A stretch of 64,000 nucleotides of DNA, from assembly GCF_002214805.1 (NCBI RefSeq), contig NZ_CP019914.1:2852001-2916000 (forward strand), written 5' to 3'. Origin of the DNA: Brachyspira hampsonii. Its GTDB lineage: Bacteria; Spirochaetota; Brachyspiria; Brachyspirales; Brachyspiraceae. Of this stretch, positions 43,555 to 51,865 are shown piece by piece (the stretch's first letter is position 1; the number at the start of each line of letters is the position of its first letter). The notes under the pieces are model-generated. The model was not told where the DNA came from. It saw only the letters and a list, made by a program, of their open reading frames with translations, and did no database searches. The position numbers and the translations under genes were made by a program.

Positions 43555-43653
43555 TTGGACAAGCCCACATGATCAATATAAAATAATTTGGATTTTTAAT
43601 ATATAAAGTTTTTTTATATGTCTTTAAGGATACAAGTAAAGTTAGGAGGCAAA

Positions 43654-43710
43654 ATGCTATTAAAAACACAAAACCATATACATATAATAAAAAATATTAG
43701 AAATTATTAA
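43654..43710 (+). CDS. Very short reading frame with a strong ribosome site
   Basis: AGGAGG five bases before an ATG gives an 18-residue peptide rich in His, Lys, Asn and Ile. Nothing else supports it; it might be a leader peptide. Confidence 0.25.
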   Translation: MLLKTQNHIHIIKNIRNY

Positions 43711-43794
43711 TTATTCATCATTCTATAAAGATTAAACATAGCAGAAAATCTTTTTCATTTAGTCAGACTTTAATAAATGTATTCATAATGAGTT

Positions 43795-44004
43795 CTAGGA
43801 AATTACAGCTATAAAAAAGATCACACATCCGTAAGTTAATTTAATAAAATAATATATTGATGTTTTTTCTTTAATGAAAGCTTTTAATCTCTCAGTAAAA
43901 GTTCCTTCAATCTCATTCATAAACTTGTTATAGTATTTTACTATTTCAATAAAAGTAAAAACTACCATAACACCTATTAAAAAAATTAGTATTAACTTAA
44001 ACAT
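43795..44004 (-). CDS. Small phage membrane protein (69 aa)
   Basis: ATG at 44004 is preferred because AAGGAG lies five bases before it. Two membrane segments ('LILIFLIGVMVVFTFI' and 'IYYFIKLTYGCVIFFIAVI') flank a charged middle. It is the last gene of the leftward late run. A second holin-type protein is possible, but the sequence has no signature. Confidence 0.5.
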   Translation of the reverse strand: MFKLILIFLIGVMVVFTFIEIVKYYNKFMNEIEGTFTERLKAFIKEKTSIYYFIKLTYGCVIFFIAVIS

Positions 44005-44019
44005 ATTCACTCCTTAAAA

Positions 44020-44511
44020 CTATTTATAAACTTTTAATTTTTCTGCTATTATCTTAAAACTATTAATAAACACATCTTTTATTTTTTCTTTGTTATTTTC
44101 TAATTCTGCTATTTTACTTTCTTTTACTTCAAATAAAGTACCTATATTCTTATTTTTATTATTGAACATATAAACAGTTTCAATAGGAAGATTTTCATTT
44201 CTTATCACTTCTGATATTTGTTTAGACATGCCGTAAACATTAACATCAAATAAATAACTGAAATATATATACGGATGAAAATATTCATCTTCAATATGAC
44301 CTTCGCAGCACTGACTAGTTTTATATCCTTTTTTGTTTAACTCTAAAATGATATCTGCTATATTTTTATCTATTCTAATAAGATTAATAAAATTACCGCA
44401 TTCGCAGAATTGTTTATTTTCATAAAGTTTATTGCACTTACTACAGAAATTATAATATTCTTTACTATTAAAAATATTATGTTTAAATAATGTATCAAAT
44501 GGTCTTTTCAT
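44020..44511 (-). CDS. Phage protein with an N-terminal zinc ribbon
   Basis: 163 residues. 'CSKC' and 'CECG' around residues 23-40 form a probable four-cysteine zinc knuckle. Then 'GYKTSQCCEGH' and 'HPYIYFSY' form a motif I have seen in uncharacterised phage proteins; a catalytic or metal role for these Cys/His is possible. GAGAG precedes the ATG. Function not recognised. Confidence 0.55.
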   Translation of the reverse strand: MKRPFDTLFKHNIFNSKEYYNFCSKCNKLYENKQFCECGNFINLIRIDKNIADIILELNKKGYKTSQCCEGHIEDEYFHPYIYFSYLFDVNVYGMSKQISEVIRNENLPIETVYMFNNKNKNIGTLFEVKESKIAELENNKEKIKDVFINSFKIIAEKLKVYK

Positions 44512-44521
44512 AATAATCTCT

Positions 44522-44896
44522 CTAAATACTTGGCTGAAGCGGACATTCTATATCTACTATATAATTACTAGTTTTAAACTTAATAAGTATTGGAATAATA
44601 GAATTAATTGCAAAACCACCTTCTGTCCTTATTAATAAGTTATCATCTTCATAGAATAAATATTGATTTGTAACATTAAAAAATTGTGTTATTATATCAT
44701 AATCTACAAATCCCATTACTGTACTATCATAAACTTTATTGGCAGAACCTTTTAATCTGTATTTTCCATTTATTAAATATATTCCAAAATATTCAGTTAT
44801 AACTGCACCCAAATATTCAGAATATTTTGGATCTATTGGAGCTATTATATTATTATCATATATTTTTATATTTCCAATATTTGCTTCAGCTTCCAT
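44522..44896 (-). CDS. Phage hypothetical protein after the fibre gene
   Basis: 124 residues, beta-rich, with no membrane segment. It overlaps the end of the upstream fibre-like gene by 11 bases in another frame and may be a fibre-associated or tip protein. No ribosome site is evident, so translation may be coupled. Not recognised. Confidence 0.5.
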   Translation of the reverse strand: MEAEANIGNIKIYDNNIIAPIDPKYSEYLGAVITEYFGIYLINGKYRLKGSANKVYDSTVMGFVDYDIITQFFNVTNQYLFYEDDNLLIRTEGGFAINSIIPILIKFKTSNYIVDIECPLQPSI

Positions 44897-46346
44897 TTCT
44901 TTTGTAGTTGTAGATAGTATTATATATATAATTATCCTTATAATACGGATATAAGAAAATAGGTATTCCGTATGATAAAGCTATAAAGTTTCTTTTATTT
45001 AGCCCTGTTATTGTTTTGCTTATTTTTATTACAGCTGTACCTTCTGATTTTAAAGTTAAACTACCTTTTAAATATATAGTACCATCAGCATTTTTTACTA
45101 GTGATAAATTATTTATATTCTCTATTATATCACTATTTAATATTTGGTTTCCGCTTTCAGCTTCTAAAGTAAAAGTAGTCTTTTCAAAAGAATATATTTC
45201 TTCTTCAGGATTATCAGGCGTTGGTTCTGAATCAAAATCACCGTTATATGTATCGCTTAACGCTTCTATAGCATCCTGTACAGTTTCTATTACTTTTTCT
45301 TTTACTTCTACTTCTGCATTTTTATCAGGAGTCAAATCAAAAGTTATTATTTCATTTGTATCTATTTCTGAACCATCCTGATTAGATATTTTTAAGTAAT
45401 AAGTATTTGGTATATTATTATATTTCATAAAGCCGAACTTCTTAGGCTTTCCAGAACTGGATGTGATACCGTCTGTATTGATTAGCTCATTATCATTACT
45501 GATTATATTAAAATAATTAGCTAAGATTGGACTATAACAAATAGGAGGAATTAAACTAGTTTTATGAGTATAATTTCCTATTAACTTTATTTTATTATTG
45601 TCTGTTTTTATTAATTGGAGTTTGAAAGTATTAATACGTCCTATAAATGAAAAATATATATTTGTATCCAATTTATTTAATTGCTTATTTTTAATATTCA
45701 AAATAATATTATAGTTTTTATTTTGTAGTTCAGTTGGAAAAATAGACTTTAATATACTCAATACTAAATTACTGCTATTAATAGATATATTAAATACAAA
45801 CGGACAATCCATATCAGATATTATGCATTCATTTGAATCTAATTCATATATTTTATTTTTGTTTATATCAAAGAATTGTCCTAATACACTGTATTTATAA
45901 TATAAATCATCATTTCCATTAATACTTTTAATTATTAAGCATACCATTTTATTTACAGGAAAATCATTAATTATAGATTTCATTCTATAATTATTTTCTT
46001 CTTTTTCTATAACTGCTGTATATTCACTGCTGGTATTTTCATCAGTCAATACTAAGTTAATAGTCTTTATATTTGTTTTAAACTTTGGAAAATTATATTT
46101 TTTATATATTAATTTAGCTTCTTCATTATCAAAAATTATTTGTGAAGCTGTAAGAGTTTTTCCTGCTAATATACTATCTAAAATATCTTTTAATTCTTTA
46201 ATATTAGATACAGGAACTTCATTAGACTTTCCGCCTTTTATCTTTTCTATATCTGCCATTATCTGATTATGATCTTCAGCAAATATAGTTTCGCCATCCT
46301 GCAGGGCTGGCACTTCTCTATAGTTTTCAGGTTTTTCTAAAGCCAT
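44886..46346 (-). CDS. Phage tail fibre-like protein
   Basis: 486 residues with AGGAG before the ATG. The N-terminus 'DGETIFAEDHNQIMADIEKI' is like the start of phage fibre and collar proteins that attach to a baseplate. The body is beta-rich with many Asn and Ser, and acidic Pro/Glu linker near residue 375 separates a C-terminal domain. Its position after the lysis genes in the transcription order is unusual but known for host-recognition proteins. Not assigned to a named family. Confidence 0.5.
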   Translation of the reverse strand: MALEKPENYREVPALQDGETIFAEDHNQIMADIEKIKGGKSNEVPVSNIKELKDILDSILAGKTLTASQIIFDNEEAKLIYKKYNFPKFKTNIKTINLVLTDENTSSEYTAVIEKEENNYRMKSIINDFPVNKMVCLIIKSINGNDDLYYKYSVLGQFFDINKNKIYELDSNECIISDMDCPFVFNISINSSNLVLSILKSIFPTELQNKNYNIILNIKNKQLNKLDTNIYFSFIGRINTFKLQLIKTDNNKIKLIGNYTHKTSLIPPICYSPILANYFNIISNDNELINTDGITSSSGKPKKFGFMKYNNIPNTYYLKISNQDGSEIDTNEIITFDLTPDKNAEVEVKEKVIETVQDAIEALSDTYNGDFDSEPTPDNPEEEIYSFEKTTFTLEAESGNQILNSDIIENINNLSLVKNADGTIYLKGSLTLKSEGTAVIKISKTITGLNKRNFIALSYGIPIFLYPYYKDNYIYNTIYNYKRNGS

Positions 46347-46369
46347 AATAAAGCTCCTGCTTTTAGATT

Positions 46370-46612
46370 TTATTTATAAAAATAGTAATTACTAGAAACT
46401 TGCACATTATACCAAAGCTGCCATTCGCCAATTTTTATAATGCTTTCTTGGTATCTTCTCATTAAATCTTGTCTGTTTGTAACAGCTTTTATAATAAATA
46501 TTTCTGGAGGCGTAGAAAGCGGTACTTTCACATATTTTATTTTTGTACTGCATGAAGTTAATATCATTAAAATACTTATAAAAATTATTAGATATATTAT
46601 TAAATGTTTCAT
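46370..46612 (-). CDS. Outer-membrane spanin (Rz1-like lipoprotein)
   Basis: 80 residues. Signal 'IIYLIIFISILMILTSC' ends in a lipobox with Cys at ~21, followed by a short tail with 'KVPLSTPPE', the Pro-containing stretch common in Rz1-type o-spanins. About 84% of the gene lies inside the 46407-46913 gene in another frame, the embedded arrangement of lambda-type Rz/Rz1. It would join the inner-membrane partner to fuse the membranes at lysis. AAGGAC precedes the ATG. Confidence 0.7.
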   Translation of the reverse strand: MKHLIIYLIIFISILMILTSCSTKIKYVKVPLSTPPEIFIIKAVTNRQDLMRRYQESIIKIGEWQLWYNVQVSSNYYFYK

Positions 46613-46913
46613 TCTCTGTCCTTGTCAGCAATTCTTCATCTATATTTTTAATCATAATACTAGAATTACTAAAACTATTTTGAAACTTCTCATTTTCTTT
46701 AATAAAAAGTATCTCATTTTGAAGCGTTTGATTATTAAGCTCCAATCCCTTAATATCTTCCTGATACTGTGCAATCTCTTTTTCCTTTTTATGTATTTCA
46801 CTGTCTTTAAAAGCTATTAATACTATAAAAACAGCAACAAACAAAACTATTGCAAGAACTATAAATATTCTTTTATCTAGTTTAGATAAAAAGCCCGTTA
46901 TTATTGGAATCAT
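46407..46913 (-). CDS. Inner-membrane spanin (Rz-like)
   Basis: 168 residues with AGGAG before the ATG. One N-terminal membrane segment 'IFIVLAIVLFVAVFIVLIAF' is followed by a coiled coil (residues ~40-75) rich in Glu, Lys and Gln, and a periplasmic tail. The lipoprotein reading frame overlaps its 3' half. Its neighbours are the holin candidate and endolysin, so the four form a lysis cassette. The sequence is not alignable by eye to lambda Rz; the call rests on topology and the overlap. The extra length after the coiled coil may simply be forced by the overlapping gene. Confidence 0.7.
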   Translation of the reverse strand: MIPIITGFLSKLDKRIFIVLAIVLFVAVFIVLIAFKDSEIHKKEKEIAQYQEDIKGLELNNQTLQNEILFIKENEKFQNSFSNSSIMIKNIDEELLTRTENETFNNISNNFYKYFNDINFMQYKNKICESTAFYASRNIYYKSCYKQTRFNEKIPRKHYKNWRMAALV

Positions 46914-46916
46914 TGT

Positions 46917-47177
46917 TTACTCCTTTTCATTATTTTTTTTATCATCATTAGTATTGTTATTTCTTAATATCTTCAAAAAACCTCTTAAATCACTTCCAAA
47001 ACTAACTGCATTAAGACCAAGGAAAATTATTACAACAGCAATAGCTTCTTCTTTAGCAACTGTTCTACCTCTCCAGATAAGATTAACACTAACCCAAACA
47101 ACTCCTAAAATAAAAGTAACTATGCTTGTATAGATACTTACTTTTTTATTAGCATTATGTTTATCTATAAAACTCAT
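46917..47177 (-). CDS. Holin candidate
   Basis: 86 residues with GGAG before the ATG. Two membrane segments ('IYTSIVTFILGVVWVSVNLI' and 'EAIAVVIIFLGLNAVSFG') and a charged C-terminal tail give class II holin topology. It is next to the spanins and close to the endolysin. Holins release endolysin through the inner membrane. Confidence 0.6.
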   Translation of the reverse strand: MSFIDKHNANKKVSIYTSIVTFILGVVWVSVNLIWRGRTVAKEEAIAVVIIFLGLNAVSFGSDLRGFLKILRNNNTNDDKKNNEKE

Positions 47178-48008
47178 TTATCTAACTCCATTATATTTTA
47201 AATTGTCATGAAATATACCTAAAAGAAACTTTTGCAAATATTCGAGATTTTCTAAAACTATCTCACTGTCTTTGATAGTTGTTTCAGTAAAATTATTATT
47301 AATAAATACATCATAGCTTTTTAACCTGTCAGCAGCAGGAATATTTTTAAGATTTTTCATAAATGCTTTACGTTTGTCATATTGTGCTTGATGATTATTA
47401 TAAATTGACTTATAAATATCCTCTATTTTATCTAAAATAATCATATAATAAAAATTACATATATTTTCTAAACCTAGCTTATTTATACTCATAATGCTGC
47501 TTTTAGATAAAGCCTCATTATATATATTAATAATTTCTATTCTTTTTGCTTTTATATATTCCCTAAGCTCTGCTTTATCTTTATCAAGTATATGATTATG
47601 TACTATATAGCTTATTATTTGACTTTGCACTTTTAATGTACTTTGACTTATGATACTGCTGTATTCTTTATAAACTGTAAGCGATGTAATTTTCTCATCA
47701 TATTTAAACTTATTTTCATCATCTTTATTATCGCCATGATAATAAGCTAATATTTCGCTGTTGTTTTTAGATTCTAATACAGATAACTCCTTTGGGTGTT
47801 CAAATGCATTAGATACAATTTTATTTTGATTTTCTATAGTTTTTTCTGTATTAACCTTATCATTTCCAAACTCTATAGTACCGTCTTTAATATTTGCTTT
47901 TAATTTAGCTTGCTTATTATGCAAAATAAGATCCTTAACCCATTTTCCAATTATGAGTATAGTTATACAAATACCTATTATAGATAAAGCCATTAATGCA
48001 TCAGACAT
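47178..48008 (-). CDS. Membrane-anchored phage protein of unknown role
   Basis: 276 residues with GAGGAT before the ATG. One N-terminal membrane segment ('MALSIIGICITILIIG') precedes a mainly helical, charged domain. It overlaps the endolysin stop region by 8 bases and touches the holin candidate gene, so it belongs to the lysis group. No motif recognised. Confidence 0.55.
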   Translation of the reverse strand: MSDALMALSIIGICITILIIGKWVKDLILHNKQAKLKANIKDGTIEFGNDKVNTEKTIENQNKIVSNAFEHPKELSVLESKNNSEILAYYHGDNKDDENKFKYDEKITSLTVYKEYSSIISQSTLKVQSQIISYIVHNHILDKDKAELREYIKAKRIEIINIYNEALSKSSIMSINKLGLENICNFYYMIILDKIEDIYKSIYNNHQAQYDKRKAFMKNLKNIPAADRLKSYDVFINNNFTETTIKDSEIVLENLEYLQKFLLGIFHDNLKYNGVR

Positions 48009-48603
48009 TTTTATCCTCTAGTATTTTTAATATATTTTCATATCTTTCTTCTCTGTCTTCAAGTCCATTGTATCCGCCGTTAATAAGTTTAGTAACTCCT
48101 TTCACATCGCCTTGACGGGCAAGTAAACCGCAGCCTTTCTCCTTCCAAAATAATAATGCAATCTCTATAGCATTATTAGGCTCTTTGGCAAGGTCTGGAT
48201 TATTAACTAAGTCAGCATTTATTTTTTTACTATATTTTTTATAATTATTTTTTCCAGTAAGCTGAATAATGCCTCTGCCTCTATATTTATAGCCTTCGTC
48301 TTCTGTATTACCTAAACGACCGCCATAAACAAAGTTGCCAATAGCCTCAGCTCCCTTACTACATAACTTTTTAGCATTTTCCAAACTTCCAACTCTTTTT
48401 TTAAATACATCAAAAAGCCTTTGCGGAGTGTATCTGAAGCTCTCTTCAAGTCTTTTATAATTATTGCTTTCATGAGTTGTTTGTGCCAAGAACATAGAAG
48501 CTTCTTTTATGTCTGTAATACCATGTTTTTGAAAAGCATTATTTAATGGTAAAAGCCATTTCTTATTTATACCGATTTTATTTAATGTATTTTCATTTAG
48601 CAT
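48001..48603 (-). CDS. GH19 endolysin
   Basis: 200 residues, glycoside hydrolase family 19 fold. 'MFLAQTTHESNNYKRLEESF' holds the catalytic Glu, 'YKYRGRGIIQLTGKNNYKKY' is the GH19 signature region and 'VTKLINGGYNGLEDR' the C-terminal substrate loop. It cleaves peptidoglycan at lysis. There is no signal peptide, so export depends on a holin. GAGG precedes the ATG. Confidence 0.93.
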   Translation of the reverse strand: MLNENTLNKIGINKKWLLPLNNAFQKHGITDIKEASMFLAQTTHESNNYKRLEESFRYTPQRLFDVFKKRVGSLENAKKLCSKGAEAIGNFVYGGRLGNTEDEGYKYRGRGIIQLTGKNNYKKYSKKINADLVNNPDLAKEPNNAIEIALLFWKEKGCGLLARQGDVKGVTKLINGGYNGLEDREERYENILKILEDKNV

Positions 48604-48606
48604 AGA

Positions 48607-48951
48607 TTAAGCCTCTTTATTTTTGTTTTGTAATTCATATACTTTTATATATTCAGTTTTTTGTTTCTCTTTTGCTATTTGGAGTGTTACTTCTCTTTGC
48701 TTTAATACTTTAATCTCTGTTTCTATATTCACTATAGCTTCACTGTATTGATATGATGTATTTTCATGCATTGATATGTTATATCCGTTATGAACTACTT
48801 TGCCTTCATGCTCTTTTAATAATGAAAGAACATCATCTTTTAAAGCCTCAATATTTTCTTTATTTTTTTTCTCTTCATTTTTCAGTTTTATATATTTTTC
48901 TATTAATGAAGTTTCTTTTTTTGTAAGTTCTTTTATATCATTTTTTGACAT
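48607..48951 (-). CDS. Coiled-coil phage protein
   Basis: 114 residues with AAGGAT before the ATG. Nearly all is predicted coiled coil with Glu/Lys-rich heptads. It is located between the Cys-rich helix-turn-helix gene and the endolysin. Not recognised. Confidence 0.5.
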   Translation of the reverse strand: MSKNDIKELTKKETSLIEKYIKLKNEEKKNKENIEALKDDVLSLLKEHEGKVVHNGYNISMHENTSYQYSEAIVNIETEIKVLKQREVTLQIAKEKQKTEYIKVYELQNKNKEA

Positions 48952-49007
48952 AATTTATCCTTATATCTTTATTTATACTTATAATAAAAAATATAAGGAT
49001 AATTCAT

Positions 49008-49400
49008 TTAAACAACGTAAGGAATAACCTCAACAAGTGAGCTTTTTAATTCTCTCTTTATTGCCTCTAATTTTTGAGATATGCTGCTTTGAGTTACATT
49101 TAATTTTTCGCCTATTTCTTTTTGTGTATAGCCTTGTGAATATAATTGCAATAGCTCTATTTGATCTTTTGTTAATATTGCTATTATTATGCGTTTTACA
49201 TCTCTATTTTCAATATCAGAAAGTCCGTGAGTATATATAATATTGTCCATGTTATCTACAGATAAATTATAGTCTTTAACTGTATTCTCAGAATAAGATT
49301 TATTTGTGCCTATACTATTATTTAAAGTTTTTTCCATAGCCTGACATAATTGCCTGCATGAACTTCTTTTATCGCAAATATTGCATGTTAAATCCTTCAT
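49008..49400 (-). CDS. Cys-rich sigma-like helix-turn-helix protein
   Basis: 130 residues with GGAGG before the ATG. The N-terminus 'CNICDKRSSCRQLC' has four cysteines that could bind zinc or an iron-sulfur cluster. The C-terminal part 'LTKDQIELLQLYSQGYTQKE' and 'IGEKLNVTQSSISQKLEAIK' is a sigma region 4/LuxR-type helix-turn-helix. It may control phage late expression. Its position inside the tail-to-lysis gene run is uncommon for a regulator. Confidence 0.65.
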   Translation of the reverse strand: MKDLTCNICDKRSSCRQLCQAMEKTLNNSIGTNKSYSENTVKDYNLSVDNMDNIIYTHGLSDIENRDVKRIIIAILTKDQIELLQLYSQGYTQKEIGEKLNVTQSSISQKLEAIKRELKSSLVEVIPYVV

Positions 49401-49401
49401 C

Positions 49402-49596
49402 TTAATCCTCCATATTATTATTAATATAATTAGCTATGACATAAGTATCATTTACAGAAAATGGTTTTTTTATATTAAGTTTTTTTGCTGCCATTTCTAT
49501 ATCTAATTTTAAGTCTATGCTGGAATACGGATCTTTCCTGTAGGCTATATCCTCAGTTGGCATTTCTCCAAGATTTTTAACACCCAATGCTGTCAT
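49402..49596 (-). CDS. Small phage protein (64 aa)
   Basis: AAGGAG precedes the ATG. The protein is soluble, with 'GVKNLGEMPTEDIAYRKDPY' at the N-terminus and no motif I recognise. Its stop is two bases from the start of the Cys-rich regulator gene, whose ribosome site lies inside its last codons. Confidence 0.5.
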   Translation of the reverse strand: MTALGVKNLGEMPTEDIAYRKDPYSSIDLKLDIEMAAKKLNIKKPFSVNDTYVIANYINNNMED

Positions 49597-49617
49597 TATA
49601 TAAACTCCTTATTATTG

Positions 49618-51783
49618 TTATATTTGTCTTAGCTTAATTACATTATCAAAAATATTTAATTTGATAATTTCACAAAGGCATGGCTTTATATAATAACTTC
49701 CATTGTTGTTCCGTTTCAACTCGCCATTAATTCCCGAGTAATTTGCATTACTCGGCGGCTCGTTTTCACTTGTGGTTTCTCTTTTATATTCTATCTCTAC
49801 TATATCAAATAACTTTAGAAAATCTAAAGTTTCATAATATTCAAATGTATAATACTCTTTTAATAGATATCTGCTTTTCATTATTTCATTAGATAAGCTC
49901 ACTGCATCTTCTTTTCTTTTTAATAAAGTTTCAAACTCTTCATGTGCATTTATCCTATGTCTTTTTTTAGCCTCCTCTTCAAAATCAGTATTTTTATATG
50001 TTGACTTTAATAAATCATATTTAATGCTGCAGCTTGATAAATACTCATAACTTTCTACTGTTTTATCAACCCTGCCCATGCAGTACTGTTTTATTTTATA
50101 TTTGGCTTCATTGCTGCGAAATCTTGTACTGGCTACTGCCCGCCTTCGGCGAAAATCTATTTTATTATTATCTATTTCTAATCTTCCTTGCTCTAAAAAA
50201 GAAAGTTCTCCTATTAAATCAAGTGTAGTCTTTTTATTATCATTATCAAGAAGAACTGCTATTTCTCTTGAACGTTCTTCTTCAATCTGCCAATTTTCTA
50301 TATTATAATTTTCTTTTATGTATGCTATGTTCTCATAATCTTCTAAAATCTCTCTAATGAGAGTTAAAGATTTATAAGGCGGTATATCTATTTCTGCATA
50401 TATTTCTATAAGTTCATCACTCATATTGGTACTTGAATCAGACATGCCTGCACATATACTTTTTACTTGTTTTTCACCTCTAAAAATTAACTGACCTTTT
50501 TCTTTATCTAATGTCCATACTCTTTGGCTTCCTTTTCCATCATTATAATCTTTGAACTCTGGAATAAATATCTCCAATTCTCCGCTTATAACCTTACCAT
50601 TTTCACGTTCTATTATTTCACTTTCGCTTTCTGGTGTTTCTATAAAATATATATGAGGCTTTAATTTATTATTATCAAGCGGATCATTTCTATTCACAAT
50701 ACTTTCTATAGCATTCCTTGAAGTGTCGCATATTTCAAAAACTACTTCAGGAATCAAATCAGGATTTAGTATATGGCGACTGCCCGCCTGTGGTGCAGGT
50801 GTATAATATTTTACAGGCTTTAATTTTACTGTAATGCCATGTCCAGCTGCTAAAGTTCTGCATGTGTCAATAGTATCTTCTCCGCTTTGCACATTCTCTG
50901 GGAAGTTCTTTAAATCTGGGTATTCTTTTTCACTAAAAACATTTTTAGGAAGCTCAGTAGAAAAAGAAGCTCTTATATCTGATGCTGTTATTGTTATAGT
51001 TTCTAAAAAAGAATATTCAGGCTTTTGAATAAAACCAGAGAATATAATATTAGAATATTTTATTGTTGCTACGCTCCCATCCTCATTATAAGCTCCTGCC
51101 GATTTATTAAAATCGGCAGGCATTCGGCTGTCCGCTTGATAGTCAAATATTTGTCTTACCAAAAATCTATTGCCGTATAAATTAGAAAAATCATCAAAAA
51201 GTCCGTCATCATTTCTTAAAGTAACAGACATTTCATTTGTTTGAATAGTATCAAATGCAAGTGAATCGCCTTCTATATCCGCTGTATCTATTTCCTCCAC
51301 TTTAGGCTCTATCGCCACAGGCGGACAGTCGTCATACATATTATTTAATTCAGTAATTAAACTATTATTACTATCAAGCCATTCACGTGTAGAGAATAAT
51401 CTTTTAATATTTATAATAATATTCTTTTTGCTGTAAGGAGTTTCAAAGTTATTAAAATGCACAGCTATATAATTAATATTATCTTTTTTATATTGATAAT
51501 AAGATTTATTCTGTTTATAAAGATCCTCTAAAGAAAATACTTCTATATATCCTCTGTCATTATCAGACGACTGTCCGCCTGTGGCGACACTGATAGAACC
51601 GATATTAAATAAATTATATAATTCATCTTCTTGAATATTAAATAATTCATTAAAATAAGAACTGCTGTATAATGAGTATATTTCATTAATACTTGCAGTC
51701 CATACACCTCCGAAAGGTGCAAATATTAATCTAGTATCAGGACTAGAAATATCAAGTTCTATAATATTAGCAAAACTCTTCAT
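49618..51783 (-). CDS. Phage tail/baseplate protein with GC-rich inserts
   Basis: 721 residues, no membrane segments, located after the glycine-rich tip gene, so a baseplate or central tail protein is likely. No named domain is recognised. The gene is unusual in carrying at least five copies of a short GC-rich sequence (near 50135, 50777, 51125, 51311 and 51566), read in different frames, encoding peptides such as 'PAPQAGSRH', 'QADSRMPADFNKSAGAY', 'DDCPPVA' and 'ATGGQSSDN'. The insert near 51090-51137 is a long palindrome. The frame stays open through all of them, so they are tolerated as protein. The ribosome site is weak. Confidence 0.6.
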   Translation of the reverse strand: MKSFANIIELDISSPDTRLIFAPFGGVWTASINEIYSLYSSSYFNELFNIQEDELYNLFNIGSISVATGGQSSDNDRGYIEVFSLEDLYKQNKSYYQYKKDNINYIAVHFNNFETPYSKKNIIINIKRLFSTREWLDSNNSLITELNNMYDDCPPVAIEPKVEEIDTADIEGDSLAFDTIQTNEMSVTLRNDDGLFDDFSNLYGNRFLVRQIFDYQADSRMPADFNKSAGAYNEDGSVATIKYSNIIFSGFIQKPEYSFLETITITASDIRASFSTELPKNVFSEKEYPDLKNFPENVQSGEDTIDTCRTLAAGHGITVKLKPVKYYTPAPQAGSRHILNPDLIPEVVFEICDTSRNAIESIVNRNDPLDNNKLKPHIYFIETPESESEIIERENGKVISGELEIFIPEFKDYNDGKGSQRVWTLDKEKGQLIFRGEKQVKSICAGMSDSSTNMSDELIEIYAEIDIPPYKSLTLIREILEDYENIAYIKENYNIENWQIEEERSREIAVLLDNDNKKTTLDLIGELSFLEQGRLEIDNNKIDFRRRRAVASTRFRSNEAKYKIKQYCMGRVDKTVESYEYLSSCSIKYDLLKSTYKNTDFEEEAKKRHRINAHEEFETLLKRKEDAVSLSNEIMKSRYLLKEYYTFEYYETLDFLKLFDIVEIEYKRETTSENEPPSNANYSGINGELKRNNNGSYYIKPCLCEIIKLNIFDNVIKLRQI
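50135..50151 (-). repeat. GC-rich insert copy in a tail gene
   Basis: Minus-strand CGCCGAAGGCGGGCAGT, a divergent member of the CAGGCGGACAGTCGTC family, encoding Arg-rich 'RRRAVA'. Confidence 0.5.
50777..50796 (-). repeat. GC-rich insert copy in a tail gene
   Basis: Minus-strand GCACCACAGGCGGGCAGTCG encodes 'APQAGSR'. Confidence 0.7.
51090..51137 (-). repeat. Palindromic insert with GC-rich end in a tail gene
   Basis: CTGCCGATTTT and AAATCGGCAG arms form a hairpin; the adjacent bases CAAGCGGACAGCCG belong to the GC-rich family. The string AAGCTCCTGCC at one edge is also present in every unit of the 82-bp array at 9433-10004. Confidence 0.65.
51311..51333 (+). repeat. GC-rich insert copy, opposite orientation
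   Basis: Plus-strand GCCACAGGCGGACAGTCGTC, inverted relative to the other copies, encodes 'DDCPPVA' on the minus strand. Confidence 0.7.
51566..51590 (-). repeat. GC-rich insert copy in a tail gene
   Basis: Minus-strand GCCACAGGCGGACAGTCGTC, read in a frame that gives 'ATGGQSSD'. It is the same 20-base string as the inverted copy 233 bases away. Confidence 0.75.
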
Positions 51784-51811
51784 TACTATTGCTATGTTCG
51801 CCTACGCTATA

Positions 51812-51838
51812 ATTACATCTATAATAAATTATAGATGT
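51812..51838. other. AT-rich palindrome between two tail genes
   Basis: ACATCTATAAT and a mirrored TTATAGATGT form a tight stem in the 82-base gap between the 377-aa tip gene and the 721-aa tail gene, flanked by GC-rich TTCGCC and TTCGGC. It may be a member of the palindromic element class or a processing signal. Confidence 0.45.
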
Positions 51839-51865
51839 GCTTCGGCTCACTTACTCCTATATAAC

